A DNA stretch of 19,700 bases from G021776435 sp046756245 (lineage in GTDB: Bacteria > Pseudomonadota > Alphaproteobacteria > Caulobacterales > Parvularculaceae). The stretch's first letter is position 1; the number at the start of each line of letters is the position of its first letter. The notes beneath the pieces are model-generated. The model did no database searches. It saw nothing but the letters and a program-made list of their open reading frames with translations, and was not told the DNA's origin. The translations under genes were made by a program, and so were the position numbers. The DNA lies in the NCBI GenBank assembly GCA_046756245.1, contig JBHHVZ010000051.1, positions 1-19,700 of the forward strand, read 5' to 3'. Positions 6,555 to 14,485 of this stretch are shown piece after piece.

Positions 6555-7826
6555 CTAACGGGTTGCGGCGCGCGCGCGCAAGACCGCCGAGGCCGGCGCG
6601 AGCGTCAGGCCGCGGGCCTCGATGTCCTTCGCCCAGCTCTCGATTTCCTCAAGGTTGGCTTCGTAAGCGTAAGTCTTTCCGAGCGCTTCTCCGTCACGCC
6701 GCGCGATGCGTTCAAGCGCTTCGAGATCCTCGCGCAACATGCCGCGGCTATCGCCGGCGCCGGCCGCGGCGATGACGCGATTGACGATCGTCCACTGGCC
6801 GCCGATCTTGCGCGCGGTCCGTCGGGCGGCGCCGGTGTCGTCGATATAGGCGACGCCCATATCGCGCAACCGTTCAAGCACCGGCGCCATCGCCTCCGTA
6901 TCGGCGGAAAATTTCCCGCCCTGATAATTCGTGGCGGCGAAATAGGCGCCGAAACGGGAAAGTATCCAGTCGAGTCGCTGAAGATTTTGCTTTGTCGTGC
7001 GCGTCGTCAGGAGCGCCGCCGATCCCAGCGCCGACGGGTCGCCTCCATATCCCTCCATCGGCAGCTCAATTGCGATTTCGTGGCCGGCGCGGCGCGCCTT
7101 CGCCGCCCATATTTCAAGGTCGTCCGCATAGGGAGCAAACGCCAGCGTTGCTTCCGGCGGCAATTGCTCGATGGCGCGTTCGGTGAAGGTTTTGTTGAGC
7201 CCGAGGCCTCCGACAACGATCGCTATCCGCGGCCGGTCGTCACCCGGATCAAACGGGCGGGCGTAGGCGCGATACGCCGCCAGCCCGCCGGGGCCGATGC
7301 GCGGCGCTTTGCCGTAAAGCGTGTCCTGCAGGAGCGCCGGATCGGGGTCCGGGATCCGTATCGCCGCCGGCGCGTGTTGCGCCAATTTCGGCGCTTCATT
7401 CGGCTCGTCCACGTTCCTGCCGTCGACGGTGATGACCACCTCGCCAAGGGGCTCCTCCGCCGGCTCGAGCAGTTCATGCGCATCGTCGCGCTCGCCAGAC
7501 GGCGCATATTCATAGGGCGTCGCAAAGACATCTTCCGGCGGACTTATGGCGCCGTCCCGCAGCCGCGGGCCGCCCGCAAGCGTGATGTCGGCGGCCTGTC
7601 GTCCGGCTGAGGCCGGCGCTTCGGCGCCGTCGCCGCGCGCCAGCGGCGGCGCGAATTGTTCGGCTTCGCCCTCGACGGGAAGCGCAATGCGCCCGGGCCA
7701 ACGGTCGCCGATAAACAGAACAAGCCCGGCGGCGACCGCCGAGGCGGCCGCGAACGCCAGCCACGCCCAGGCGAGACGGCCCAGAATCGGACGTCGAAAA
7801 CGGCGGCGGCGCAGTGTTCGCATCAT
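6555..7826 (-). CDS. divergent polysaccharide deacetylase family protein
   Basis: A 423-residue protein with an arginine-rich N-terminus, one membrane segment (about 14-40), a long acidic and proline-rich linker to about 195, and a C-terminal domain of the divergent polysaccharide deacetylase (DUF610, YibQ-like) family. Domain motifs are RPRIAIVVGGLGLN (about 198-211), TLAFAPYADDLEIW, ELPMEGYG (about 254-261) and TNYQGGKFSAD (about 299-309). It is probably anchored in the inner membrane with the domain in the periplasm. Members neighbour envC and ctpA genes in many alphaproteobacteria, which suggests a cell-wall role, but the reaction is not established. The first ATG has no clear Shine-Dalgarno sequence. 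A TTG three codons earlier is the alternative. Confidence 0.88.
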   Translation of the reverse strand: MMRTLRRRRFRRPILGRLAWAWLAFAAASAVAAGLVLFIGDRWPGRIALPVEGEAEQFAPPLARGDGAEAPASAGRQAADITLAGGPRLRDGAISPPEDVFATPYEYAPSGERDDAHELLEPAEEPLGEVVITVDGRNVDEPNEAPKLAQHAPAAIRIPDPDPALLQDTLYGKAPRIGPGGLAAYRAYARPFDPGDDRPRIAIVVGGLGLNKTFTERAIEQLPPEATLAFAPYADDLEIWAAKARRAGHEIAIELPMEGYGGDPSALGSAALLTTRTTKQNLQRLDWILSRFGAYFAATNYQGGKFSADTEAMAPVLERLRDMGVAYIDDTGAARRTARKIGGQWTIVNRVIAAAGAGDSRGMLREDLEALERIARRDGEALGKTYAYEANLEEIESWAKDIEARGLTLAPASAVLRARAATR

Positions 7827-7844
7827 TGTTGCCAAAATTCGACG

Positions 7845-7872
7845 GCCGACCGCGCCACAGCGCGCGGTCGGC
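7845..7872 (-). promoter_or_regulatory. hairpin in the deacetylase gene leader
   Basis: GCCGACCGCGC (7845-7855) and its exact inverse (7862-7872) form an 11-bp GC-rich stem with a 6-base loop, about 18 bases before the deacetylase ATG. A TTTT follows only after a further six bases, so it is a poor terminator. It may instead shape the leader or block the weak ribosome-binding region. Confidence 0.4.
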
Positions 7873-7908
7873 TCGCCCTGAGACTAGAAAGATTGTGGTT
7901 AACGTAAT

Positions 7909-7941
7909 GAAAACGCCGCCGGAGTCGGGGGCTGGCGGCGT
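7909..7941 (-). terminator. rho-independent terminator after ctpA
   Basis: On the minus strand ACGCCGCC (7941-7934) pairs with GGCGGCGT (7920-7913) around a 13-base loop, and the stem runs into TTTT (7913-7910). It begins about 35 bases after the ctpA stop and so probably ends the obg-to-ctpA transcription unit, making the deacetylase and rppH a separate unit. Confidence 0.65.
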
Positions 7942-7975
7942 ATTTCAATGCGTGATCGCCTGGCTCTGCGATCCC

Positions 7976-9406
7976 TTAATGACGCGCGGCCCCGGCGTCG
8001 GCAAGCGCCTGTCGAAAGGCGGTTGCATCGGCGAGAAGCTCGAGAGCGCGGTCAAGCTGACAGTCTTCGTCATCGGGACATTCGACCGGTTCGACGGCCG
8101 GCGCCGCGTCTTCGCTCTCTTCGCTCTCCTCGTCCTTGGCGAGATCGCCATGGATTTCTTCGAACGCCTGCTCGGCCGACAACGCGCCCGGCAAGTCGCT
8201 TTCGCTCGGCCGCTCGGGCAATTCTTCCTGCCCAGGATAGATGACCGGCATGGCGATGTCGGGCTCGATTCCAAGCGACTGAATAGAGCGGCCGGACGGC
8301 GTGTAATAACGCGCCGTCGTCAGGCGCAACGCGCCCTGCAGCCCGTTCTGCAGCGGGATTACGGTCTGCACGCTGCCCTTGCCGAAGCTTTTGGTGCCGA
8401 GCAGCAGAGCCCGGTTGCGGTCCTGCATCGCGCCGGCGACGATTTCCGAAGCCGACGCGGAGCCGCCATTGATCAGGACGACGATGGGCCTGCCCTTTGC
8501 CTTATCGCCCGGCGTGCCCATCTCGCGCAGCGTGTCTTTGGGACGGCGCCCTCGGGTCGAAACGATTTCGCCGCCCTCAAGGAAGGCGTCGGCGACCGCG
8601 ACCGCCTGATCCAAAAGCCCGCCGGGGTTTGACCGCAGATCGAGAACATATCCCTTGGGACCGCCGGGGTTTTCTTTTTCAAGAGAGCCAAGCGCCTTGA
8701 TAAGCCCGTCTTCCGTTTGTTCGCTGAACGTCGTGATGCGGATATAGCCGAAATCGCCTTCAACCCGCGAAACGATCGACGGCACGGTGACTATGTCGCG
8801 CACCAGCGTTACGTCGAAAGCTGGATCGGTCCGCTTGCGCACGACCGAAATTTCGACCTTGCTGCCTTTTGGACCCTTCAATTTCGAGATTGCGTCGTCG
8901 AGCGACATGCCAAGCACCGTCTCGCCGTCAATTCCGACAATAAGGTCATTGGTTTGCAGGCCCGCTTTGGCGGCCGGCGTGTCGTCGATCGGCGCGACGA
9001 TCTTCACCAGGCCCTTGTCAGGGCCTTCATTGTCCATCGTGACCTGAATGCCGAGTCCCGCGAAAGTGCCCCGCGTCTGCTCCTGCATGGTCTGGAAATC
9101 TTCCGCCGTCATATAGCTCGAATGCGGATCGAGCGTCGACAGCATGCCGTCGATTGCGCCCTTGATGAGTTCGGCGTCTTCGGGTTCGGTGACGTAATTC
9201 TCATGAACCTGCTCGAACACCTCGCCGAACAGGTCGAGTTGGCGGAACGTATCGGCAGTAATCGACGGCCGGGCGAAACCGGCGCTGACGAACATGCCGA
9301 GCGCCAGAGCGCCGGCCGTGGCGACGGCCGCCGCGGCGAACGGGAAAACTCGGCCGTTCGACGATCTCGCCGGCCTACGGAACAGATTCTTTCTAAGCTT
9401 GGTCAT
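7976..9406 (-). CDS. ctpA: carboxy-terminal processing protease, S41 family
   Basis: A 476-residue periplasmic serine protease that trims or degrades envelope proteins from their C-termini. It has a positively charged N-terminus and one hydrophobic signal or anchor segment (about 20-44). A substrate-gating PDZ domain (about 105-190) contains GTFAGLGIQV and KAGLQTNDLIVGIDG, and the S41 catalytic domain spans about 205-385. The catalytic dyad is Ser318 in GGSASASEIVAGAMQD and Lys343 in FGKGSVQ, with Gln347 four residues on, exactly the CtpB/Prc spacing. The C-terminal tail (about 400-476) is acidic with two cysteines. AGAGG lies eight bases before the ATG. Only 18 bases separate it from envC, its usual partner encoding a LytM protein. 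Confidence 0.96.
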   Translation of the reverse strand: MTKLRKNLFRRPARSSNGRVFPFAAAAVATAGALALGMFVSAGFARPSITADTFRQLDLFGEVFEQVHENYVTEPEDAELIKGAIDGMLSTLDPHSSYMTAEDFQTMQEQTRGTFAGLGIQVTMDNEGPDKGLVKIVAPIDDTPAAKAGLQTNDLIVGIDGETVLGMSLDDAISKLKGPKGSKVEISVVRKRTDPAFDVTLVRDIVTVPSIVSRVEGDFGYIRITTFSEQTEDGLIKALGSLEKENPGGPKGYVLDLRSNPGGLLDQAVAVADAFLEGGEIVSTRGRRPKDTLREMGTPGDKAKGRPIVVLINGGSASASEIVAGAMQDRNRALLLGTKSFGKGSVQTVIPLQNGLQGALRLTTARYYTPSGRSIQSLGIEPDIAMPVIYPGQEELPERPSESDLPGALSAEQAFEEIHGDLAKDEESEESEDAAPAVEPVECPDDEDCQLDRALELLADATAFRQALADAGAARH

Positions 9407-9424
9407 TCAGAACGCCTCTTCGGC

Positions 9425-10666
9425 CTAAAAGGCCATTTCCTCTATACTTTTACGCGAGAGCCACAACGCGGGGTTAACGGGCTCCCCGTCTTTGCGGATC
9501 TCCAGATCCAGGCCGGCGCCGCCCCCGTCCATTGCAGCAACCGGCTGGCCGGCCGCTACGTGCTGGTCCTCCTCGACCAGAAAAGCGCCAACCCCCATCA
9601 AGAGTACATGGTAGCCGCCGCCGACGTCCAGAACTATGAGATTTCCTATTGGCAGCCATGATTGCGCAAAGGCCACGCGCGCCTCGAACGGGGCGGTCAC
9701 TATTGCTTGATCGCGGACCGCAAAGCGCATGCCTTCGAACCGGCCGCCTTCTGGTCTGGTCTGGCCATACCGGCCCACAACCCGCCCCACGACAGGCGGG
9801 CGCAGGGCGCCGCGGGCGTCGCCGAATGCCTTGGCGGGTTTGAACGGCCTGGGGTCCCTGTCAGGCGCAATCGTCCTTGCTTGCGGCGTCTCCGCCGCGA
9901 CCGAAGGCGAGTCGGATTGCAGCGGCGGCTTCAGGCGCGGCGTTACCGAGTAGGCGAGCTTTTCGAGCCGGCGGATGACTTCTTTCAAAGAGGTCGCCTG
10001 AGCGGCGAGCCGAGCGGTTTCGCGCTGCGCAGCGGCGGCGAGCCGGGCGGCGACGTCGCGCTTTTCCTCGTTCTGGGTCAAAAGGTCGGCGAGAATATCA
10101 CGCCGAGAAGCCAGTTCGATATTGGTCTTTTCAAGCGCTTCGCGCTCCGCCGCCAATTTGGCGCGCGTCTCGGCAAGCGAATCCAGAACACCGCGAAGGC
10201 GGGCGGCCTTGGCCTCGAGCGCAGGCGCGGCCTCCGCCAGGAGCATCGCCGCCCGCGCCGCCTTGTTGGCGTCCTCCGGTGAAACCAGCAGCGCCGGCGG
10301 ACGGGAGCGCTCGAACGACTGGAGGGCGGCGAGCACATCGGCCAGGTTCTCGGATTCCGCCTCCAGCGCCTTTTCGGCTTCCCGCTCTTCGACTTCGAGC
10401 CGAACGATTTCGGTTTCAATTCCGGCTCCCCGGCGCTCTGCTTCCTGCAGCGAATTCGCTGTCTCAATCAGCCGATAACGAAGCGCCGCAACTTCCTTTT
10501 CGCGGGCTTCGGCTTCCTCTTTAAGGCGCGCCTCTTCGGCGGCGCGGTCCTTTAGCTGCTGCTCGATATCGGCGAGCTCTTCTGCGCCGGGCGTCGCTTG
10601 CGCCAGCGCCGGTTCGGCGACGCAAACAGCCAGCAGCGCCCCGCAAATAAGCCGTGCGGATTTCAC
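9425..10666 (-). CDS. EnvC-like murein hydrolase activator (coiled coil plus degenerate LytM)
   Basis: A 413-residue secreted protein. The signal peptide ends near ALA-Q at 22/23, a long alanine/glutamate-rich coiled coil runs from about 25 to 240, a proline-rich linker follows, and a LytM/M23 domain covers about 287-405. In that domain the usual zinc-binding histidines and aspartate are absent: GGRFEGMRFAV stands where HxGxD would be, YHVLLMGVG replaces the YxHL motif, and GLDLEIRKDG replaces LHFEIR. It is therefore probably an activator of amidases at division, like EnvC, not an enzyme. The GTG at 10666 overlaps the rlmH stop in GTGA and begins a good signal peptide. An ATG at 10753 would lie inside rlmH and lose the signal. 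Confidence 0.92.
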   Translation of the reverse strand: MKSARLICGALLAVCVAEPALAQATPGAEELADIEQQLKDRAAEEARLKEEAEAREKEVAALRYRLIETANSLQEAERRGAGIETEIVRLEVEEREAEKALEAESENLADVLAALQSFERSRPPALLVSPEDANKAARAAMLLAEAAPALEAKAARLRGVLDSLAETRAKLAAEREALEKTNIELASRRDILADLLTQNEEKRDVAARLAAAAQRETARLAAQATSLKEVIRRLEKLAYSVTPRLKPPLQSDSPSVAAETPQARTIAPDRDPRPFKPAKAFGDARGALRPPVVGRVVGRYGQTRPEGGRFEGMRFAVRDQAIVTAPFEARVAFAQSWLPIGNLIVLDVGGGYHVLLMGVGAFLVEEDQHVAAGQPVAAMDGGGAGLDLEIRKDGEPVNPALWLSRKSIEEMAF

Positions 10667-11145
10667 GCCCGATGATAGGGGTGGCCTGAGAGAATAGTTA
10701 TGGCGCGGTAGAGCTGTTCGCATAGCATCGCCCGGACAAGCATATGCGGCCACGTCGCCGAACCGAACGCCAGGCGGGCGTGCGCCGCTTCAAAAACCTC
10801 TTCGCCGTGACCATCCGCGCCGCCGATCAGAAAAACTGCAGACGACGCGCCTGCATCCCGCCATTTAGCAAGCATCGAAGCGAATTCGAAGCTTGAAAGC
10901 GAGTCGCCGTGTTCGTCCAACGCGACAAGGCTGGCGTCGGCGGGCGCCGCCGCCAGCAGCAGCGCGCCCTCGCGCGCCTTGAGGGCTTTCCCTTCGAGCC
11001 CGCGCGGAGCCTCGACTTCGCAGATTTCAAATTTGGAAAATCCAAGCTTGCGGCCGGCGGCGCGGATGCGCTTGGCGTATTCCTCAACCAGACTGGCTTC
11101 CGGCCCTTTCTTGAGACGTCCGACGGCGGCGATGACAAGGCGCAT
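10663..11145 (-). CDS. rlmH: 23S rRNA pseudouridine-1915 N3-methyltransferase
   Basis: A 160-residue SPOUT-fold methyltransferase that methylates pseudouridine 1915 of helix 69 on assembled 70S ribosomes, using S-adenosylmethionine. The family landmarks are ALDEHG (75-80), FLIGGADGHG (105-114) forming the SAM-binding knot, the WPHMLVRAMLCEQLYRA stretch (132-148) and the conserved C-terminal GHPYHRA. Length is standard. GGAGG sits six bases before the ATG. The gene follows rsfS by 20 bases, and its stop overlaps the envC start in GTGA, so translation of the two is probably coupled. Confidence 0.97.
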   Translation of the reverse strand: MRLVIAAVGRLKKGPEASLVEEYAKRIRAAGRKLGFSKFEICEVEAPRGLEGKALKAREGALLLAAAPADASLVALDEHGDSLSSFEFASMLAKWRDAGASSAVFLIGGADGHGEEVFEAAHARLAFGSATWPHMLVRAMLCEQLYRAITILSGHPYHRA

Positions 11146-11165
11146 CAGCCGCCTCCACTTTCCGG

Positions 11166-11609
11166 TTATGCGTCAGCCTTCGCCGGCGCGCGCGCAGTCT
11201 CCGACCATATGCGCTCGAGATTGTAGAAGGAGCGCACTTCCGGCCGGAACAGATGAACGATGACGTCGACAGCGTCTATGAGAACCCAGTCGCAGGCCGG
11301 CTGGCCTTCGGCCCGGGCGCGTCCGAAACCGATCTCTTTCAAGCGGCGGATTATCTTGTCTGCGATCGCCCCCACGTGACGCCGCGACCGCCCGGTCGCA
11401 ATCACCATTGCATCGGCGATATCGGATTTGCCCTCAAGGTCGATGGTGACGATGTTCTCAGCCTTATCGTCGTCCAGTTCCTGCAAAATGAGAGAAAGGA
11501 TTTTTTGGCTTCGCTCCTCGGGCGACAACCCGGCCAGCCCGTCCGGAGCGATTTCCTGCTCGTCCGTCGCATCGGCCGCAGGGGTTTCGGCGTTCGGAAC
11601 GAGCTTCAA
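11166..11609 (-). CDS. rsfS: ribosomal silencing factor RsfS
   Basis: Binds ribosomal protein uL14 and blocks subunit joining when nutrients are short. From the TTG at 11609 it is 147 residues. An acidic N-terminal extension is followed by the RsfS domain (about 35-135) with KAENIVTIDLEGKSDIADAM, VIATGRSRRHVGAIADKI, CDWVLIDAVDVIVHLF and the ending EVRSFYNLERIW. No ATG or GTG exists in frame upstream before a stop at about 11712-11714. The TTG has AAGG five bases upstream. A CTG at 11651 has a perfect AAGGAGG and would add 14 residues, so the true start may be there. It is normally directly downstream of nadD, but here egtD lies between. Confidence 0.95.
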   Translation of the reverse strand: MKLVPNAETPAADATDEQEIAPDGLAGLSPEERSQKILSLILQELDDDKAENIVTIDLEGKSDIADAMVIATGRSRRHVGAIADKIIRRLKEIGFGRARAEGQPACDWVLIDAVDVIVHLFRPEVRSFYNLERIWSETARAPAKADA

Positions 11610-11652
11610 GGCGGCCTTACTGGGCGCCGCCGGGCCTGATGCAGAATTCAGC

Positions 11653-11715
11653 TCAACCCTCCTTGGCTGCGCGAGGCCTCCCCCGCATGTTGAACATAAT
11701 ACCGATCCGCTTCAT
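11653..11715 (-). other. possible 20-codon leader ORF before rsfS
   Basis: An ATG-started frame of 20 codons (beginning MKRIGIMF, ending AAKEG) stops with TGA one base before the candidate CTG start of rsfS. Its last codons contain the AAGGAGG sequence. It is rich in lysine and arginine and has no clear ribosome-binding site of its own, so chance is quite possible. Confidence 0.2.
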
Positions 11716-11735
11716 GGCCAAGCGCGGGATCGAGG

Positions 11736-12719
11736 TTAACTGTTGCTTAAAAGGCACGCAGCGAACCAATCGCGTTCGTCAGTCCACAATTCGCACAGTC
11801 TCCAGGGCGTTGGCTCGAAAAGCCTTCTCAACCCCTGGACGTCGTATTTATAGGAATTCTCCGTATGCAAAGTTTCGTTTTTTGCAAATTCAAAGGCGCG
11901 GCCGTCAAGGCTGATTTTCGTTGCGCGACACGCGCGTAAATGCATCTCGATGCGTCCTTTTTCTTCGTTAAATGCGGCCAAATGCTCAAACGCGTCCATT
12001 TCAATTTCAGCATCAAGTTCACGACGCATGCGCATCAGCAGATTTAGGTTGAATTTGGCCGTGACGCCAGCGGCGTCGTTATACGCCGCATTCAGAACCG
12101 CAGGATCTTTCTTCAGATCAACGCCAAGAAGAAAATGCGCGTCGGGGCCTAATGTGTCGCTTGCAAACGACAGAAACGCCTGCGCTTCTTGCGGCGTCAT
12201 GTTGCCGACCGTTGAGCCCGGAAAATAACCGAGCCAGCTCCCTGACGCGGGAAGGATATTGGACGGTATTGCGACTGGATAGTGAAAATCAGCGCAAATG
12301 GCTGCGATCGGTTGTGAACCTTCTTGGGCGAGCGCTATTGTGTTTTCCAGCAAATGGTCGCGTGAGATATCCATTGCGACATAAGCTGTCGGCGCGGCGA
12401 GCGAATCGAGCAGACGCCTGATCTTGTCGCTGGACCCTGAACCATATTCCAGTATTGCCGCATTTGGTCCGATCGCATCTGCGATTGACTTGGCGTTGTC
12501 GCGCATCAACGCCATTTCAGTGCGGGTCGGATAGTATTCGTTCAGGTCCGTGATTTGTTCAAAAATTTTCGAACCGCGTTCATCGTAAAAATACTTCGGC
12601 GACAACGCTTTCTGAGATCTGGACAGTCCTTCAATGACATCGGCGTGAAAATCGCCGAGCTTTGGATGCAGATCGAAGAAAAATGCGAGCGGTCCGTATG
12701 GGGCGGATAAATCAGTCAC
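11736..12719 (-). CDS. egtD: L-histidine N-alpha-methyltransferase
   Basis: Makes hercynine by trimethylating histidine with three SAM molecules, the first step to ergothioneine. The 327-residue protein has KALSPKYFYDERGSKIFEQI and EYYPTRTEMAL at the N-terminus, the SAM motif LEYGSGSS (90-97), GYFPGSTVGNM with Asn173, KFNLNLLMRMRREL near 222-235, and TENS (286-289). Glu287 and Ser289 align by eye with the histidine-binding pair of mycobacterial EgtD. The start is GTG, overlapping the nadD stop in GTGA. No egtB or egtE is in the window. Four lines counted by hand gave 124 G or C in 240 bases, about 52%, against 65-75% in lines counted from rlmH and obg, and it interrupts the usual nadD-rsfS pair. 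Both facts suggest acquisition from elsewhere. Confidence 0.95.
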   Translation of the reverse strand: MTDLSAPYGPLAFFFDLHPKLGDFHADVIEGLSRSQKALSPKYFYDERGSKIFEQITDLNEYYPTRTEMALMRDNAKSIADAIGPNAAILEYGSGSSDKIRRLLDSLAAPTAYVAMDISRDHLLENTIALAQEGSQPIAAICADFHYPVAIPSNILPASGSWLGYFPGSTVGNMTPQEAQAFLSFASDTLGPDAHFLLGVDLKKDPAVLNAAYNDAAGVTAKFNLNLLMRMRRELDAEIEMDAFEHLAAFNEEKGRIEMHLRACRATKISLDGRAFEFAKNETLHTENSYKYDVQGLRRLFEPTPWRLCELWTDERDWFAACLLSNS

Positions 12720-13366
12720 GAGCGCGGCGGCTCCTTTGCGCCTTTTGTTGATCTCAACGCTGTCGATGACGCAGGATTGCTTATATCGGCGACAAAAACC
12801 CAGGCCGGCGGGCTTTCTCCGGCGATGGCCGGGGCGTCGTCTGCCGCAACGCGTGCGGCAGAAAGCGCCTTGGCCGCGGGGCTCGACAAAGCGGCGGCGG
12901 CGCTGCCCGGCCGGTTGAACACGGCGATGGGAACCAACATTGCGATCCTTCGCCAGTCTTTCCAGCGGTGAAAATTCGCGAAACTGTCGGCCCCCATGAG
13001 CCAGACGAATTTCGCCGTCGGGTTGTCCTCAACCAGTTGAGAAAGCGTGTCGACCGTATACTGAAGACCTCGACGCGATTCAAAGTCGCTCACTACAATG
13101 TCGGGGTGATTCGCAATTGCGCGCGCGTGCTCCAGGCGATCATCGTAAGGCGCGTAAATGTTCGCCGGCTTGAGCGGGTTGCCCGGGGTGACCAGCCACC
13201 AGATTGCGTCGAGATTGAGTCGATCCAGCGCCGTCAGCGATATTTCGCGATGCCCTTCATGCGCAGGATTAAACGATCCGCCGAGAAGGCCGATCCGAAG
13301 CTTATGCGGGGCTGAGGGAGGGGGCACGTTCGTGCGGATTTCCCATTTCTGGCGTTGCGGCGACAT
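12716..13366 (-). CDS. nadD: nicotinate-nucleotide adenylyltransferase
   Basis: Transfers AMP from ATP to nicotinate mononucleotide, giving deamido-NAD in NAD synthesis. The 216-residue protein has the nucleotidyltransferase signature GGSFNPAHEGH (29-39), in which His36 and His39 form the HxGH motif, then WWLVTPGNPLK (about 56-66) and VWLMGADSFANFHRWKDW in the middle. The C-terminal SSTALR (200-205) is the family's second nucleotide-binding motif. The ATG at 13366 lacks a clear Shine-Dalgarno sequence. A GTG 13 codons later is possible, because residues 1-20 are not conserved-looking. It follows obg by 44 bases. proB and proA, which separate obg from nadD in many alphaproteobacteria, are not here. 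Confidence 0.95.
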   Translation of the reverse strand: MSPQRQKWEIRTNVPPPSAPHKLRIGLLGGSFNPAHEGHREISLTALDRLNLDAIWWLVTPGNPLKPANIYAPYDDRLEHARAIANHPDIVVSDFESRRGLQYTVDTLSQLVEDNPTAKFVWLMGADSFANFHRWKDWRRIAMLVPIAVFNRPGSAAAALSSPAAKALSAARVAADDAPAIAGESPPAWVFVADISNPASSTALRSTKGAKEPPRS

Positions 13367-13410
13367 ACATAAGCGCTATCCTGGGGGTTTCAAATTGCAC
13401 GCGCCCGTTT

Positions 13411-14451
13411 TTACGGCCTCCAGGCGGCGGCTGGCTCTTCTGCATCCGCCGGCCGCGCCCGAGCCGCATCGGCGAGGCGCCCAAGGTCAAACAGCAGCGC
13501 CCGCACCTCGACCCCGGTCGCGCCGGATATCGCTCGCACCGATTTGCCGGCGGCTTCCGAAAGCGCTTGCCGTCGATCCTCTATTTCATTTTCGGAAAGC
13601 GCGTCTATCTTGTTGAGCGCGACGATTTCTTCCTTATCGATGAGACCATGACCATAGGCGGCGAGCTCTCTGCGCACTGTCTCATAAGCCCGCGCGACGT
13701 CGTCGTGTGTTCCGTCGACGAGATGGACAAGCGCGGAGCATCGTTCAACGTGGCCGAGGAAACGATCGCCAACGCCTGCGCCCTCGTGCGCGCCTTCAAT
13801 CAATCCGGGAATATCCGCGAGCACAAAACTTTTTCCCTCGTCGACGCGCACGACGCCGAGATTTGGGTGAAGCGTTGTAAACGGATAATCGGCGATCTTC
13901 GGCTTGGCCGCCGACGCGGCTGCGAGAAATGTCGACTTGCCGGCGTTCGGAAGGCCGACAAGACCGATATCCGCTATTAACTTTAATCGAAGCCAGATTG
14001 TCCGCGTTTCGCCGGCCTGGCCGGGGTTTATTCGCCGCGGCGCCTGATTGGTTGAGGATTTGAAATGGGCGTTGCCGAATCCGCCATTGCCGCCCTTGGC
14101 CAGCAGCACGCGCGCGCCAGGTTTATCGAGATCGGCGATCAGCGTATCTTCGTCTTCCTCAAAAATCTGGGTGCCGACGGGAACCTTGATGATGATGTCG
14201 GCGCCGTCGGCGCCGGTGCGGTTCTGTCCGGCGCCGGGTCGCCCGGGCCTGCCTTTGAAATGCTGCCGGAAGCGGTAGTCGACAAGCGTGTTCAGGTTTT
14301 CAACCGCCTCGGCGAAGACATGACCGCCGCGCCCCCCGTCGCCGCCGTCCGGGCCGCCGAATTCAATATACTTCTCGCGCCGGAAGGACAGGCAGCCCGC
14401 CCCTCCAGCGCCGCTTTGCACATAAACCCTGGCGCGATCGAGAAATTTCAT
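13411..14451 (-). CDS. obg: Obg family GTPase (CgtA)
   Basis: An essential GTPase that binds the large ribosomal subunit and links ribosome assembly to the stringent response and the cell cycle. The 346-residue protein has the glycine-rich Obg fold (1-158), with GGPDGGDGGRGGHV and GRPGRPGAGQNRTG, then the G domain: GLPNAGKS (166-173), FTT (191-193), DIPG (213-216), NKID (280-283) and SGA (309-311). The C-terminal tail is short and alanine-rich. The ATG at MKFLDRARVY is correct by family. An in-frame ATG 19 codons upstream gives a basic extension not seen in Obg. There is no ribosome-binding site, and a promoter at 14458-14485 would start transcription on or next to the ATG, suggesting a leaderless mRNA. 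Confidence 0.97.
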   Translation of the reverse strand: MKFLDRARVYVQSGAGGAGCLSFRREKYIEFGGPDGGDGGRGGHVFAEAVENLNTLVDYRFRQHFKGRPGRPGAGQNRTGADGADIIIKVPVGTQIFEEDEDTLIADLDKPGARVLLAKGGNGGFGNAHFKSSTNQAPRRINPGQAGETRTIWLRLKLIADIGLVGLPNAGKSTFLAAASAAKPKIADYPFTTLHPNLGVVRVDEGKSFVLADIPGLIEGAHEGAGVGDRFLGHVERCSALVHLVDGTHDDVARAYETVRRELAAYGHGLIDKEEIVALNKIDALSENEIEDRRQALSEAAGKSVRAISGATGVEVRALLFDLGRLADAARARPADAEEPAAAWRP

Positions 14452-14457
14452 GGGCGG

Positions 14458-14485
14458 GTTATAACGTCTGAATTTGCGACGCCAA
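14458..14485 (-). promoter_or_regulatory. probable obg promoter giving a leaderless transcript
   Basis: On the minus strand TTGGCG (14480-14485) and TATAAC (14458-14463) are separated by 16 bases. The ATG of obg begins seven bases after the -10 box, the usual position of the first transcribed base, and there is no Shine-Dalgarno sequence in between. The -10 matches five of six consensus bases and the -35 four of six. Confidence 0.55.

Noticed and set aside
5991..7610. 539-codon plus-strand open frame
   Set aside because: It is antisense to rppH and the deacetylase gene, which have clear family motifs. The arginine-rich translation is typical of a shadow frame in GC-rich DNA.
8717..9661. 314-codon plus-strand open frame
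   Set aside because: It is antisense to ctpA and the envC-like gene and is explained by codon bias.
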